Position numbers and translations under genes: made by a program
Shown here: piece by piece, positions 1 to 12,348 of the stretch
Layout of the letters: the number at the start of each line of letters is the position of its first letter
Position numbering within the stretch: the stretch's first letter is position 1
The notes under the pieces: model-generated
Seen by the model: the letters and a program-made list of their open reading frames with translations, nothing else
Databases searched by the model: none
Told to the model about the DNA's origin: nothing
DNA from: Methylobacter sp. BlB1
Lineage (GTDB): Bacteria > Pseudomonadota > Gammaproteobacteria > Methylococcales > Methylomonadaceae
Direction: 5' to 3'
NCBI RefSeq assembly: GCF_015476545.1
Contig: NZ_JADMKV010000012.1
Span: 1 to 64,000, forward strand
DNA length: 64,000 nt

Positions 1-287
1 CTTTTCTTTCGACTGCATGGATGCAGGAGTTAGAGCAACGCAGGAGCAGTTGCCGGGGCCGCGCAAAGAAAAGGAACTCGCCTTCGGGTGCGAGAACCCG
101 ATTAAAATAATCCGTCGCGCCAGCGACACTTTACTAAACTGATCTGAATTCAACTTACTGCGTAACATCAGCTGCTTTTATTGAATGAAAATATCAGATG
201 TACTTAAACAAACAGGAAATTTTTTAGAATTAAAAACGGTTTTTCTATAAAATCCCTTTTTCAGCAATATTTAACAGCCAAGTCTCC
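1..287. other. Intergenic/upstream region of accA
   Basis: No gene can be supported here. A reading frame is open from base 2 to a TGA near 142 (about 46 codons, entering from outside the window), but it resembles no family I know and could be the tail of an upstream gene or chance. It contains a short hairpin (ctcgc/gcgag, about 88-105). From 150 to 287 the DNA is AT-rich and should hold the accA promoter, but I see no convincing -35/-10 pair. Confidence 0.4.
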
Positions 288-1256
288 ATGGATCTAAAAT
301 TCCTCGATTTTGAACAACCCATCGCTGAGCTAGAAGCGAAAATTGAAGAACTCCGCAATGTGGAGTTTGATAACAATATTAATATCTCAGAAGCGATTAA
401 GCATCTCGAAGAAAAAAGTCTCGCATTGACCGAGTCGATTTTTTCCGATCTTTCCGACTGGCAAATTTCCCAATTATCCAGACATCCCGGTCGTCCATAC
501 ACGCTGGATTATATCGAGCATATGTTTACCGATTTCCACGAGTTGCACGGCGATCGCACGTATGCCGACGATCCTGCTATCGTTTGCGGCCTGGCCAGGC
601 TGGAAGGCCAGCCGGTAATGGTTATCGGCCATCAGAAAGGCCGCGATACGAAGGAAAAGATCTATCGCAATTTCGGCATGCCGCGCCCCGAAGGTTACCG
701 CAAGGCGCTGCGGATCATGAAGATGGCCGAGCGCTTTAAAATGCCGATTATCTGCCTGATCGACACACCGGGCGCTTATCCGGGCATCGGCGCCGAGGAG
801 CGCGGCCAAAGCGAGGCGATCGCCAGAAACCTGTTCGAAATGGCGAAGCTGAGAACGCCCATTATCTGTACGATTATCGGCGAGGGCGGTTCCGGCGGGG
901 CCTTGGCCATCGGCGTCGGCGATCGGTTGATCATGCTCGAGTACAGTACGTATTCTGTTATTTCGCCGGAAGGCTGCGCATCCATTCTATGGAAAAGCGC
1001 CGATAAATCGCAGTTGGCGGCGGAAGCGATGGGCATTACCTCCGATCGTATCCGCGAGCAAGGCTTGCTGGACGAAGTGGTCAGAGAGCCATTGGGCGGC
1101 GGGCACAGAAATTTCCAGGCGACTGCCTTGAATTTAAGGGAAGCGCTGATCCGCCATATGGATGAATTAAAGCAGCAATCCGTTGAGAAAATGCTGGAAA
1201 AACGTTATCAGCGGCTTATGAGCTTCGGTTCCTTTATCGTCGAGGAGGGCCGTTAA
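288..1256 (+). CDS. accA: Acetyl-CoA carboxylase carboxyltransferase subunit alpha
   Basis: AccA pairs with AccD to transfer the carboxyl group from biotin-BCCP to acetyl-CoA, giving malonyl-CoA for fatty-acid synthesis in the cytoplasm. The 322 residues match the usual family length. The N-terminus is a charged helical segment starting [19 protein letters not shown], followed by the crotonase-like core with the GDR region, the [20 protein letters not shown] stretch and the glycine-rich [15 protein letters not shown] acyl-CoA/oxyanion region. The ATG at 288 gives the family N-terminus, though no strong Shine-Dalgarno sequence precedes it. The gene stands alone and is closed by a strong intrinsic terminator. 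Identification is secure. Confidence 0.97.
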   Translation: MDLKFLDFEQPIAELEAKIEELRNVEFDNNINISEAIKHLEEKSLALTESIFSDLSDWQISQLSRHPGRPYTLDYIEHMFTDFHELHGDRTYADDPAIVCGLARLEGQPVMVIGHQKGRDTKEKIYRNFGMPRPEGYRKALRIMKMAERFKMPIICLIDTPGAYPGIGAEERGQSEAIARNLFEMAKLRTPIICTIIGEGGSGGALAIGVGDRLIMLEYSTYSVISPEGCASILWKSADKSQLAAEAMGITSDRIREQGLLDEVVREPLGGGHRNFQATALNLREALIRHMDELKQQSVEKMLEKRYQRLMSFGSFIVEEGR

Positions 1257-1282
1257 ATTCCGGCTTATCGGTCCGATCTTCA

Positions 1283-1312
1283 GGCCGGCTTTTGCCGGCC
1301 TTTTGTTTTTTT
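1283..1312 (+). terminator. Rho-independent terminator of accA
   Basis: A perfect 7-bp GC stem GGCCGGC / GCCGGCC with a TTTT loop is followed by TTTTGTTTTTTTT. It lies 27 bases after the accA stop and ends only 12 bases before the tilS start. Confidence 0.9.
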
Positions 1313-1324
1313 AGGCTATACGGC

Positions 1325-2644
1325 ATGCTGTCATCATCAGTCATAGAATCGGCGCTGGATCAGGTTAAACCGGGCGCGCATCTTTATGTAGCCTATAGCG
1401 GCGGCGTCGATTCGCATGTTTTGCTGCATCTATGCGCATCAATGCCGGGACTCGCCGGTAGAATAACGGCGGTCTATGTCCATCATGGCCTGCAGGCGGA
1501 AGCCGATGCCTGGGCTACGCATTGCAGGAATGCGGCCGGAGCGCTCGGTGTTAGTTTTAAGGCGCTCTATGTCAATGCCGTTGCCGCGCCCGGAGAAAGT
1601 CCCGAGGAAGCGGCAAGAAACGCCCGATATAGCGCGTTAAAGGCTTTGATGGATGCAGACGATGTGCTGCTGGTGGCACAGCACAGGGATGATCAGCTGG
1701 AGACGGTATTGCTTCAGCTGTTCCGCGGCAGCGGCCTGCGCGGATTGTCCGGCATGCCCGAGCACATGGTTTTTGGCCGGGGCTTGATGCTCAGGCCATT
1801 GCTAAATGTGTCCAGGCAAGCGATAAGGCACTATGCAGAGGCGCACAAGCTGAGCTGGGTGGAAGATCCCAGCAATCTGCATATCGATTACGACCGCAAT
1901 TTCCTGCGCAACATCATCGTGCCGCTGATCAAACAGCGCTGGTCGGCATGCGACAAAACGGTTGCCCGTTCGGCCAGACATTGCGCCGAGGCGCAGGCGT
2001 TGATCTCGGTCATTGCCGGCGATTTGTTTCATGCCGTTTTCAATGAAGCCGACAAAACATTGTCGATCAGCAGCTTGCAGCTATTAAACAAGCCCAGACA
2101 GCAGTTGGTCATCAGGCATTGGTTCCAGACGCTGGGCTTGAAAATGCCGGCCCAGGATTTTGTTGAACGGATTCTGAGCCAGATTGTTGCGGCAAGAGTC
2201 GGGAGTGATCCTGTGCTTTCCGGCCGGGGATACGATGTGCGGCGCTACCGGGATAAGCTGTATTGCCTGAAGCAGTCGCCAAAGCAGGCGTTGCAGGACA
2301 TCAGCTGGCCTGTCGGGCAAGCTTCGCTGAAAACGGCCGATGGTCAGGTTTGGCTTTGTTTGCCTTCATCGACCGGCATATTGCGCGAGCGCTGGCTGAA
2401 TGCCAACGTGGTCGTCAGATTTCGACGCGGCGGCGAAAAAATTTCATTGCCGGGCCGTAAAGGTCGCCACGTCCTTAAAAATCTGTTCCAGGAGGCAGGG
2501 ATTCCGCCGTGGGAACGGGAGGGCATGCCGCTGATTTATTTGGATGACAAGCTCGCGGCTGTCGGCGATAAATGGATCAGTGCCGAATTTTACGCTGAAA
2601 AAACAGATGCCTGCATCAGGCTGTGCAGGCAAGGACAGGAATAA
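1325..2644 (+). CDS. tilS: tRNA(Ile)-lysidine synthetase
   Basis: TilS attaches lysine to C34 of the CAU-anticodon tRNA-Ile, so that it reads AUA instead of AUG; it is normally essential. The PP-loop ATP-pyrophosphatase motif YSGGVDSH lies near residue 25, followed by the family stretches HHGLQ and AQHRDDQLETVLLQLFRGSGLRGL. The C-terminal part carries the substrate-binding TilS-C domain (RFRRGGEKISLPGRKG). The open frame extends back to 1292, but that codon lies inside the accA terminator; the ATG at 1325 (MLSSSVIESALDQV) gives a 439-residue protein with a normal N-terminus. The ribosome-binding site is weak. Confidence 0.95.
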   Translation: MLSSSVIESALDQVKPGAHLYVAYSGGVDSHVLLHLCASMPGLAGRITAVYVHHGLQAEADAWATHCRNAAGALGVSFKALYVNAVAAPGESPEEAARNARYSALKALMDADDVLLVAQHRDDQLETVLLQLFRGSGLRGLSGMPEHMVFGRGLMLRPLLNVSRQAIRHYAEAHKLSWVEDPSNLHIDYDRNFLRNIIVPLIKQRWSACDKTVARSARHCAEAQALISVIAGDLFHAVFNEADKTLSISSLQLLNKPRQQLVIRHWFQTLGLKMPAQDFVERILSQIVAARVGSDPVLSGRGYDVRRYRDKLYCLKQSPKQALQDISWPVGQASLKTADGQVWLCLPSSTGILRERWLNANVVVRFRRGGEKISLPGRKGRHVLKNLFQEAGIPPWEREGMPLIYLDDKLAAVGDKWISAEFYAEKTDACIRLCRQGQE

Positions 2645-2771
2645 AGCTTGAAAGACCATGACGAATTTCCCATTGTCGATTAAAATGGGCATGTTTTGCG
2701 GCTCCATGGAAGGGAGAGCGGGGCAACGGGAGCAATCGCCACAACTGCATCAGTTATCATCTGAAGTCTAA

Positions 2772-6545
<3,774 letters not shown>

Positions 6546-6570
6546 TTCAGCTGGATTCTGGAATGATGCA

Positions 6571-6589
6571 GGGCGGTTAACAACCGCCC
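6571..6589 (+). terminator. Hairpin between eno and ftsB
   Basis: A perfect 8-bp stem GGGCGGTT / AACCGCCC with an AAC loop lies just after eno. No T-tract follows, so it may only attenuate transcription or stabilise the eno mRNA 3' end rather than end the transcript. Confidence 0.45.
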
Positions 6590-6613
6590 GTTATCCGTTC
6601 CGAGGGTGAGCCA

Positions 6614-6883
6614 ATCAAAAGTCTTATCGTAATTATCATCTTGCTGACCATTCATCTCCAATACCGTTTATGGTATGGCGATGGCAGCATTCGGGAAATT
6701 CACGCGTATCAGCAGCGTCTTGACGAGCTGAAGGAACAAGTGGAGGAGAAAAAAGCGCGCAACGAAACGCTTTACGCCGAGGTGCTGGACTTGAGAAAAG
6801 GGCAGGCCGCCATAGAGGAAAGAGCCCGCTATGAGTTAGGCATGATTAGAGAAGATGAGACGTTCTTCCAGGTTTTGGAATAA
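6614..6883 (+). CDS. ftsB: Cell division protein FtsB (apparent ATC start)
   Basis: FtsB is a small bitopic inner-membrane protein that joins FtsL and FtsQ in the divisome. The protein has one membrane helix (SLIVIIILLTIHLQYRLW), a coiled coil (about residues 30-65) and the conserved C-terminal segment EERARYELGMIREDETFF. The only classical start in frame is TTG at 6641, which would delete half the membrane helix. Upstream to the stop at 6578 there is no ATG, GTG or TTG. The ATC at 6614 sits 7 bases after GAGGG, and its distance to LQYxLW equals that of the initiator Met in E. coli FtsB. I therefore place the start there (89 residues); a sequencing or assembly error ATG>ATC is the alternative. 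Confidence 0.85.
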   Translation: MKSLIVIIILLTIHLQYRLWYGDGSIREIHAYQQRLDELKEQVEEKKARNETLYAEVLDLRKGQAAIEERARYELGMIREDETFFQVLE

Positions 6884-6954
6884 TAATCGGATTATAGTAG
6901 CGGGCTTGAATATGGCCCGGCCTGGATAAAATCCTATCGTTTGACTAGTAATAA

Positions 6955-7647
6955 ATGACCGAATCCACAAAATTCTGGGGCATTGTGCCTGCGGCCGGCG
7001 TCGGCAAACGCATGCAGGCCGACAGGCCCAAGCAATACCTTGAACTGGCCGGCAAAACCGTGATTGAGCAAACGCTATCGCGATTGCTGCAAGCCGATGT
7101 TTTTGAAGCTATTGCCGTTGCCATCTCCAGTGACGATCCTTATTGGCCGCAATTGCCGATAGCGCAGCATGAAAAGATTCTGACCGCGGCCGGCGGCAAG
7201 GAGCGCGCCGATTCAGTGCTTTCGGCACTGAAATCCATAAGCGGTAAAGCATCGGATAGTGATTGGGTCCTGGTGCACGATGCGGCCCGGCCTTGCATCA
7301 CCGCTTCCGATATTCATCACCTGATTGCCTGCCTGATCCATGACGACGTGGGCGGCATACTGGCTTTGTCTTCGCACGATACCTTGAAAAATGTACAGGA
7401 CGGCCGAATTGCCGGCACGCTGAACAGGAACCATATCTGGCGGGCGCTGACGCCGCAAATGTTCCGCTACGGCACATTAAAAACCGCCCTGGAAGAAGCC
7501 GAAGGCAATCCGGCCATTACTGATGAAGCCAGCGCGCTGGAATTGAAAGGGCTGCAGCCGAAAATCGTCGAAGGCCGCCCCGACAATATCAAGATCACAC
7601 GGCCCGAAGATTTACCTTTAGCACAATTTTATTTGGAACAACAATGA
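6955..7647 (+). CDS. ispD: 2-C-methyl-D-erythritol 4-phosphate cytidylyltransferase
   Basis: IspD transfers CMP from CTP to methylerythritol phosphate, the third step of the non-mevalonate isoprenoid pathway. The 230 residues begin with the nucleotidyltransferase signature [20 protein letters not shown]; the [10 protein letters not shown] segment and the C-terminal [10 protein letters not shown] are typical. The stop overlaps the ispF start by four bases, so the two are translationally coupled. The start ATG follows a weak ribosome-binding site about 70 bases after ftsB. Confidence 0.97.
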   Translation: MTESTKFWGIVPAAGVGKRMQADRPKQYLELAGKTVIEQTLSRLLQADVFEAIAVAISSDDPYWPQLPIAQHEKILTAAGGKERADSVLSALKSISGKASDSDWVLVHDAARPCITASDIHHLIACLIHDDVGGILALSSHDTLKNVQDGRIAGTLNRNHIWRALTPQMFRYGTLKTALEEAEGNPAITDEASALELKGLQPKIVEGRPDNIKITRPEDLPLAQFYLEQQ

Positions 7648-8117
7648 TCAGAGTTGGACAAGGTTATGATGTGCATCGCTTTAAAGAAGGCGAATACATC
7701 ATTTTAGGCGGCGTAAAAATAGACTATGAAAAAGGCCTGGAGGCGCATTCCGACGGCGATGTCGTGCTGCATGCCTTAAGCGATGCCCTGCTGGGTGCGG
7801 CGGCGCTGGGCGATATCGGCAAGCATTTTCCCGATACCGATCCCGAGTTTAAAGGCGCCGACAGCCGTGTTTTGCTGCGCCATGTTTACCGCATTGTGCA
7901 GGAAAAAGGTTACAGCCTGGCCAATGCCGATATCACGATTATCGCTCAGGCGCCGAAAATGGCGCCCCATATCGGCGCAATGTGCCGCAATATCGCCGAC
8001 GATCTGAAAGTTGACATCGATTGCGTCAATGTCAAGGCGACCACGACGGAAAAGCTCGGCTTCGAAGGCCGCAAAGAGGGCATAGCCGTTCAGGCAGTTG
8101 TCTTGATAGAAAAATAA
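7644..8117 (+). CDS. ispF: 2-C-methyl-D-erythritol 2,4-cyclodiphosphate synthase
   Basis: IspF closes the cyclodiphosphate ring in the methylerythritol phosphate pathway, acting directly after IspD and IspE. The 157-residue protein has the zinc ligands in GYDVHRF (Asp9, His11), the [19 protein letters not shown] motif and the C-terminal [15 protein letters not shown], all hallmarks of the trimeric enzyme. It overlaps ispD by ATGA. Confidence 0.98.
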   Translation: MIRVGQGYDVHRFKEGEYIILGGVKIDYEKGLEAHSDGDVVLHALSDALLGAAALGDIGKHFPDTDPEFKGADSRVLLRHVYRIVQEKGYSLANADITIIAQAPKMAPHIGAMCRNIADDLKVDIDCVNVKATTTEKLGFEGRKEGIAVQAVVLIEK

Positions 8118-8144
8118 CCCGTTATCTGATAAGCCGAGCCTAAT

Positions 8145-9173
8145 TTGACGCAATTGATTGAAATACCTGAGTGGCCCTGTGTTTACGGCGGGCCTGCCGG
8201 CCGCGGCAACATCCGCACAGTACCGGAAGATTTTATCGTCGACGAACATCTGTCCTTTGAGCCGGCAGGCGCCGGCGAGCATGTGTTTCTGCGCATAGAA
8301 AAAAAGGATGAAAACACCGACTACGTAGCTAGGCAATTGGCCCGTTTTGCCAATGTCAGGCAGCGCGATGTCAGCTATGCCGGCCTGAAAGACCGGCATG
8401 CCGTCACGACGCAGTGGTTCAGCGTCTGGCTGCCGGGCAAGGCAGATCCCGACTGGGCACAGTTTGCATCCGATAATGTCAAGGTTCTTGAATCTGTCCG
8501 CCATGCCAAAAAATTAAAACGCGGCGTTCTGTCCGGCAATAGTTTCAAAATCGTCGTGCGGGAATGGCAGGGCGATCAGGAACAAACCCTTGCCCGGCTG
8601 GAAGCCATCAAAGCGGGCGGCATCGCCAATTATTTCGGCCCCCAGCGTTTCGGCCATGAAGGCCGCAATGTCAGCAAGGCTCTGGCGTTGTTTCAGGGCA
8701 TGAAAGTCAAACGCGAGCAGCGCAGCATCTATTTATCGGCGGCTCGCTCTTATCTTTTCAATCAGATTCTGGCCTACCGGATCACGCAGCAAACCTGGGA
8801 TCAGGCGATTGCCGGCGATACTTATATGTTCGATCAGTCGCATAGCTGTTTCAAATCGGATCAGCCCGATCAGGACATCATCCGGCGGCTGCAGGCGAAA
8901 GAAATACATCCAACAGGTGCCTTGTGGGGCAAAGGTGAGCCGGGTGTATCGGCCGATGCTCGGGCGATTGAGCAAGCCGTTGCCGATAAATACGGAGATC
9001 TGGCTCAGGGCCTGGTCAATGCCGATGTGGAGTGCGACCGGCGCGCGCTACGGGTGAACGTCCGTAATCTGCAATGGCAATTTATCGATGACCAGGCATT
9101 GGCGCTGAGTTTTACCTTACCGGCCGGCAGTTACGCGACGGCGGTATTACGCGAAATTATCGAAGAAGTATAA
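8145..9173 (+). CDS. truD: tRNA pseudouridine(13) synthase TruD
   Basis: TruD converts U13 of certain tRNAs to pseudouridine. The 342-residue protein contains the family signature [14 protein letters not shown] with the catalytic aspartate at about residue 83, and later NYFGPQRFG and the [10 protein letters not shown] segment. It begins with TTG at 8145; no in-frame ATG upstream keeps the expected N-terminus. The order ispD-ispF-truD is common in gammaproteobacteria, where surE and pcm usually follow; here uppP and a convergent Smr gene are inserted before surE-pcm. Confidence 0.96.
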   Translation: MTQLIEIPEWPCVYGGPAGRGNIRTVPEDFIVDEHLSFEPAGAGEHVFLRIEKKDENTDYVARQLARFANVRQRDVSYAGLKDRHAVTTQWFSVWLPGKADPDWAQFASDNVKVLESVRHAKKLKRGVLSGNSFKIVVREWQGDQEQTLARLEAIKAGGIANYFGPQRFGHEGRNVSKALALFQGMKVKREQRSIYLSAARSYLFNQILAYRITQQTWDQAIAGDTYMFDQSHSCFKSDQPDQDIIRRLQAKEIHPTGALWGKGEPGVSADARAIEQAVADKYGDLAQGLVNADVECDRRALRVNVRNLQWQFIDDQALALSFTLPAGSYATAVLREIIEEV

Positions 9174-9187
9174 ACAAAGAGACAACA

Positions 9188-10015
9188 ATGGATTTAATAC
9201 TCGCTTTAAAAGCTTTCATTTTGGGTGTCGTCGAAGGACTGACCGAATTTCTGCCTATCTCCAGTACCGGACACTTGATCCTGGTCGGCGATTTGCTGAG
9301 TTTTAACGATGAAACCGGCAAGGTTTTTGAAATTGTGATTCAGACAGGCGCCATTCTGGCGATCTGCTGGGAGTACCGGGCCAAGATCGGCAGGACCATC
9401 GCTGGCTTATTGAAATGGCAGCCCGAGGCGCTCAAATTTACTGTCAATCTGGCGATTGCCTTCTTGCCGCTGGCGATTTTGGGCTTGTTATTCGGCAGCC
9501 TGATTAAAGCGCATCTGTTCAAACCGATTCCTGTCGCGTCAGCTTTCATTATCGGTGCCTTCATCATTTTCTGGGCCGAAAAAAGAGAGCATAAGATCCG
9601 CATTCATGAAGTTGAGGATTTAACCGCGATGGATGCGTTAAAGCTCGGCTTTGCGCAGGCCCTGGCACTGATACCGGGCACGTCCCGCTCCGGGTCGACG
9701 ATTATTGGCGGTTTATTATTCGGCTTGTCGCGCAAGGCGTCGACCGAGTTTTCTTTCTTCCTGGCCATACCGACTTTAATTATCGCCAGCATTTACGATT
9801 TATATAAGCACCGCGAATTGCTGCACAGTACAGACTTGCCTGTATTTGCTGTCGGTTTGGTCGCGGCTTTTTTCAGCGCTTTGTTAGCCGTGCGCGCCTT
9901 GCTTCGCTATATCAGCCATCATGATTTTACCGCGTTTGCCTGGTACAGGATCGTGTTCGGCGTGCTGGTCATCGGCACGGCCTATAGCGGCTTAGTACAA
10001 TGGACCGTGGATTAA
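9188..10015 (+). CDS. uppP: Undecaprenyl-diphosphate phosphatase (BacA family)
   Basis: UppP dephosphorylates undecaprenyl pyrophosphate in the inner membrane to recycle the lipid carrier of cell-wall and O-antigen synthesis. The 275 residues form about eight hydrophobic segments and carry both catalytic motifs: [17 protein letters not shown] (residues 15-31) and [10 protein letters not shown] (around 160). It lies 14 bases after truD and is probably cotranscribed. Its stop codon overlaps that of the convergent Smr gene. Confidence 0.97.
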   Translation: MDLILALKAFILGVVEGLTEFLPISSTGHLILVGDLLSFNDETGKVFEIVIQTGAILAICWEYRAKIGRTIAGLLKWQPEALKFTVNLAIAFLPLAILGLLFGSLIKAHLFKPIPVASAFIIGAFIIFWAEKREHKIRIHEVEDLTAMDALKLGFAQALALIPGTSRSGSTIIGGLLFGLSRKASTEFSFFLAIPTLIIASIYDLYKHRELLHSTDLPVFAVGLVAAFFSALLAVRALLRYISHHDFTAFAWYRIVFGVLVIGTAYSGLVQWTVD

Positions 10016-10578
10016 AAGAACTCGTTATCGTTCCGGTATTTCTCGGCGACGTGCAATAGCACAAAAACCGCGCCGGCGCCGCCGTCTTTGGGCGGCGCCG
10101 AGCAAAAAGCCTGAACGTCCTTGTGCTGCCTGAGCCATAGGTTAAGGTTGTTTTTCAGAACAGGAAGATTATCGGGCGAGCGATAGCCCTTGCCATGTAC
10201 GATATGCACACAACGGCAGCCGTCTTCTACGCACATGTGCAGAAATCTGAGCAACTGGCGCTTGGCTTCATTGCTGCTTAGTCCATGCAGGTCGATTTCG
10301 GCGTCGAGGCCAAAATAGCCGCGACGCAGTTTCTTTAAGACATTTTTTTGCAGGCCCGGCGAAAGAAAGCTCATTGTGTCTTCAAGACTCACGCTTTCAA
10401 GATCTATTTCAGCCTTATCGATTAAATAGGCCTCCATATCGACAGAGGCCGGTTTGGGAAAAGGCTTGGGTTTTTTATCTTCTGTAAACAGTACCTTATC
10501 GTCTTTTACAGTCGTTACCTTTCCGACCGTCTGGCGAAATAAATGGCTGTCTTCTGGAGTGAGATTTTTTTTTACCAC
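10012..10578 (-). CDS. Smr-domain protein (SmrA/YdaL-like)
   Basis: The C-terminal half is a Smr (small MutS-related) domain, a fold with nucleic-acid nicking or binding activity in characterised members. The motifs visible are [17 protein letters not shown], the VHIVHGKG segment and the closing [10 protein letters not shown]. The N-terminal 80 residues are charged and lysine/proline-rich and probably disordered. Length (188 aa) is typical of stand-alone proteobacterial Smr proteins. The start is GTG at 10578, with little ribosome-binding signal. It is convergent with uppP, the two stops overlapping by two bases. The cellular role is not known. Confidence 0.9.
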   Translation of the reverse strand: MVKKNLTPEDSHLFRQTVGKVTTVKDDKVLFTEDKKPKPFPKPASVDMEAYLIDKAEIDLESVSLEDTMSFLSPGLQKNVLKKLRRGYFGLDAEIDLHGLSSNEAKRQLLRFLHMCVEDGCRCVHIVHGKGYRSPDNLPVLKNNLNLWLRQHKDVQAFCSAPPKDGGAGAVFVLLHVAEKYRNDNEFF

Positions 10579-10652
10579 GAAAGCTGATTTTGAAGAGTAT
10601 TGTTGCTAAGATGTGAAATTCTATAGCTTATTTTGCTTCAGGGCGACTGATA

Positions 10653-11408
10653 ATGCACATTTTGTTAAGTAATGATGACGGGTACTTGGCTGAAGGGCTC
10701 TGTGCGCTGGCGGATGTATTGCGCAAACATGCCGACTTATCAGTGGTTGCACCGGACAGGAACCGCAGCGCTGCAAGCAATTCTTTGACACTGGAAAGGC
10801 CTTTGCGGATGGCCGTTGCTGAAAACGGTTTCGTTCGAGTGGACGGCACGCCGACCGATTGCGTGCACTTGGCTGTCACGGGACTGTTGGAACATGAGCC
10901 CGACATGGTTTTTGCCGGCATCAACCATGGCGCAAATCTGGGCGATGATGTGCTCTATTCCGGAACCGTCGCCGCGGCAACCGAAGGCCGCTTTCTGGGG
11001 CTTCCCGCCATCGCCATCTCTCTGGCATCAAGCAATCCGACCCATTTTGATACAGCCGCGCATGTGGCAGTGACGCTGCTGCAGCAATTGATCAAGCACC
11101 CTTTGCCGCAGGATACCATCCTGAACGTCAATGTGCCCGATGTGACCATAAAGGATCTGAGGGGCTATCAGGCTACGCGCTTGGGTCAGCGGCATAAAGC
11201 CGAACCGGTGGTCAAGACTAATGACCCTCGCGGGCGCATTATTTATTGGGTAGGGCCGCCGGGAACAGAACAGGATGCCGGGCCCGGAACTGACTTTTAT
11301 GCCGTTAATACAGGTTATGTGTCAGTTACGCCTTTACAAGTCGATTTAACCCGGTATGAGCGCATAAATGCTATAAAGGAATGGTTGCCTAAGGAGAACG
11401 GCTTATGA
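10653..11408 (+). CDS. surE: 5'/3'-nucleotidase SurE
   Basis: SurE is a metal-dependent nucleoside monophosphate phosphatase, also cleaving short polyphosphate, linked to stationary-phase survival. The 251-residue protein starts [16 protein letters not shown] with the metal-binding Asp-Asp pair; [15 protein letters not shown] and the [21 protein letters not shown] segment complete the active site. It overlaps pcm by four bases (ATGA), as in the classical surE-pcm pair. The usual downstream nlpD-rpoS genes are missing, replaced by a metal efflux operon on the other strand. Confidence 0.97.
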   Translation: MHILLSNDDGYLAEGLCALADVLRKHADLSVVAPDRNRSAASNSLTLERPLRMAVAENGFVRVDGTPTDCVHLAVTGLLEHEPDMVFAGINHGANLGDDVLYSGTVAAATEGRFLGLPAIAISLASSNPTHFDTAAHVAVTLLQQLIKHPLPQDTILNVNVPDVTIKDLRGYQATRLGQRHKAEPVVKTNDPRGRIIYWVGPPGTEQDAGPGTDFYAVNTGYVSVTPLQVDLTRYERINAIKEWLPKENGL

Positions 11409-12067
11409 TGCAACGATTGCAAGGGATCGGCATGACTTCCCGGCGTACCCGGGAGCGCATGGTCAGCCGCTTATCGCAACAGGGCATTAAAAACAATAAA
11501 ATCCTCGATGCGATGTGCAATACGCCGCGGCATATTTTCATGGATGAGGCATTGTCGAGCCGGGCGTATGAAGATGTCGCTTTGCCTATCGGCTATAATC
11601 AGACTATCTCTCAACCTTATATCGTCGCCAGAATGACGGAATTGCTGCTCGAGTTCGGCCGTCTGGAAAAAGTGCTTGAGATCGGTACCGGTTGCGGTTA
11701 TCAGACCGCCATTCTGGCGCAGCTGGTCGATCACGTGTATTCCATAGAGAGAATCTGGCCTTTGCAGAGAAAAGCCAAAAGCCATTTGTGGGATTTAAAA
11801 CTGAAGAACGTCAGTTTTCTGCATGGCGACGGCATCCTGGGCTGGCCGAAACATGCGCCCTATGACGGCATCCTTGTGTCGGCTGCACCGTCTGAGGTTC
11901 CTAATACGCTGCTGCAGCAGATGGCGTTGGGCGGCGTCATGATCGTTCCGGTCGGCAAAGCAGGCAATCAGCGGTTGCAACGGGTTATCCGCATACAAGG
12001 CGGATTTGAAGTTGAAGAACTGGAGCCGGTAAGTTTTGTGCCTTTTTTGCCAGGAACGGAAATGTGA
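11405..12067 (+). CDS. pcm: Protein-L-isoaspartate O-methyltransferase (cytoplasmic copy)
   Basis: Pcm methylates isoaspartyl residues formed in ageing proteins so that they can be repaired to aspartate, using S-adenosylmethionine. The 220 residues show the substrate-side motif [23 protein letters not shown]-binding motif I ([15 protein letters not shown]) and [21 protein letters not shown]. No signal peptide is visible, so it should act in the cytoplasm, unlike the second copy near 62.4 kb. The start has AAGGAG eight bases upstream, within surE. Confidence 0.96.
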   Translation: MMQRLQGIGMTSRRTRERMVSRLSQQGIKNNKILDAMCNTPRHIFMDEALSSRAYEDVALPIGYNQTISQPYIVARMTELLLEFGRLEKVLEIGTGCGYQTAILAQLVDHVYSIERIWPLQRKAKSHLWDLKLKNVSFLHGDGILGWPKHAPYDGILVSAAPSEVPNTLLQQMALGGVMIVPVGKAGNQRLQRVIRIQGGFEVEELEPVSFVPFLPGTEM

Positions 12068-12348
12068 TGTTCCAGAAATTATATGATAAGCGCTGCCATG
12101 GCCTAAACATCGGCATTAAGTTTTGCCGAATCCTCATTCTTTCCGATACCGCCTTCCATCATGCTGGCGCCGATGGCTTTGTTGCAGCCCGATAGAGCCT
12201 TTCGACTGGCGACGTTGACCACAATCGCTCCGGTTCTGGGCAATTGTCGCGTTAGTGATTGCGGGTGCCGGCATTTAAACTGTTGCAGTAGGGTTGATGT
12301 TTGCGGGAGTCAATATTTTCTGTGAGTATTGTTGGCACTACAATTTTC
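12068..12348. other. Gap between pcm and the metal efflux operon
   Basis: About 280 bases between two convergent genes. No open frame, RNA or clear hairpin with T-tract is recognisable on either strand. Confidence 0.4.

Noticed and set aside
2-142. Open frame entering from the left edge
   Set aside because: About 46 codons with no recognisable family; could be a real gene tail, but the sequence alone does not support it.
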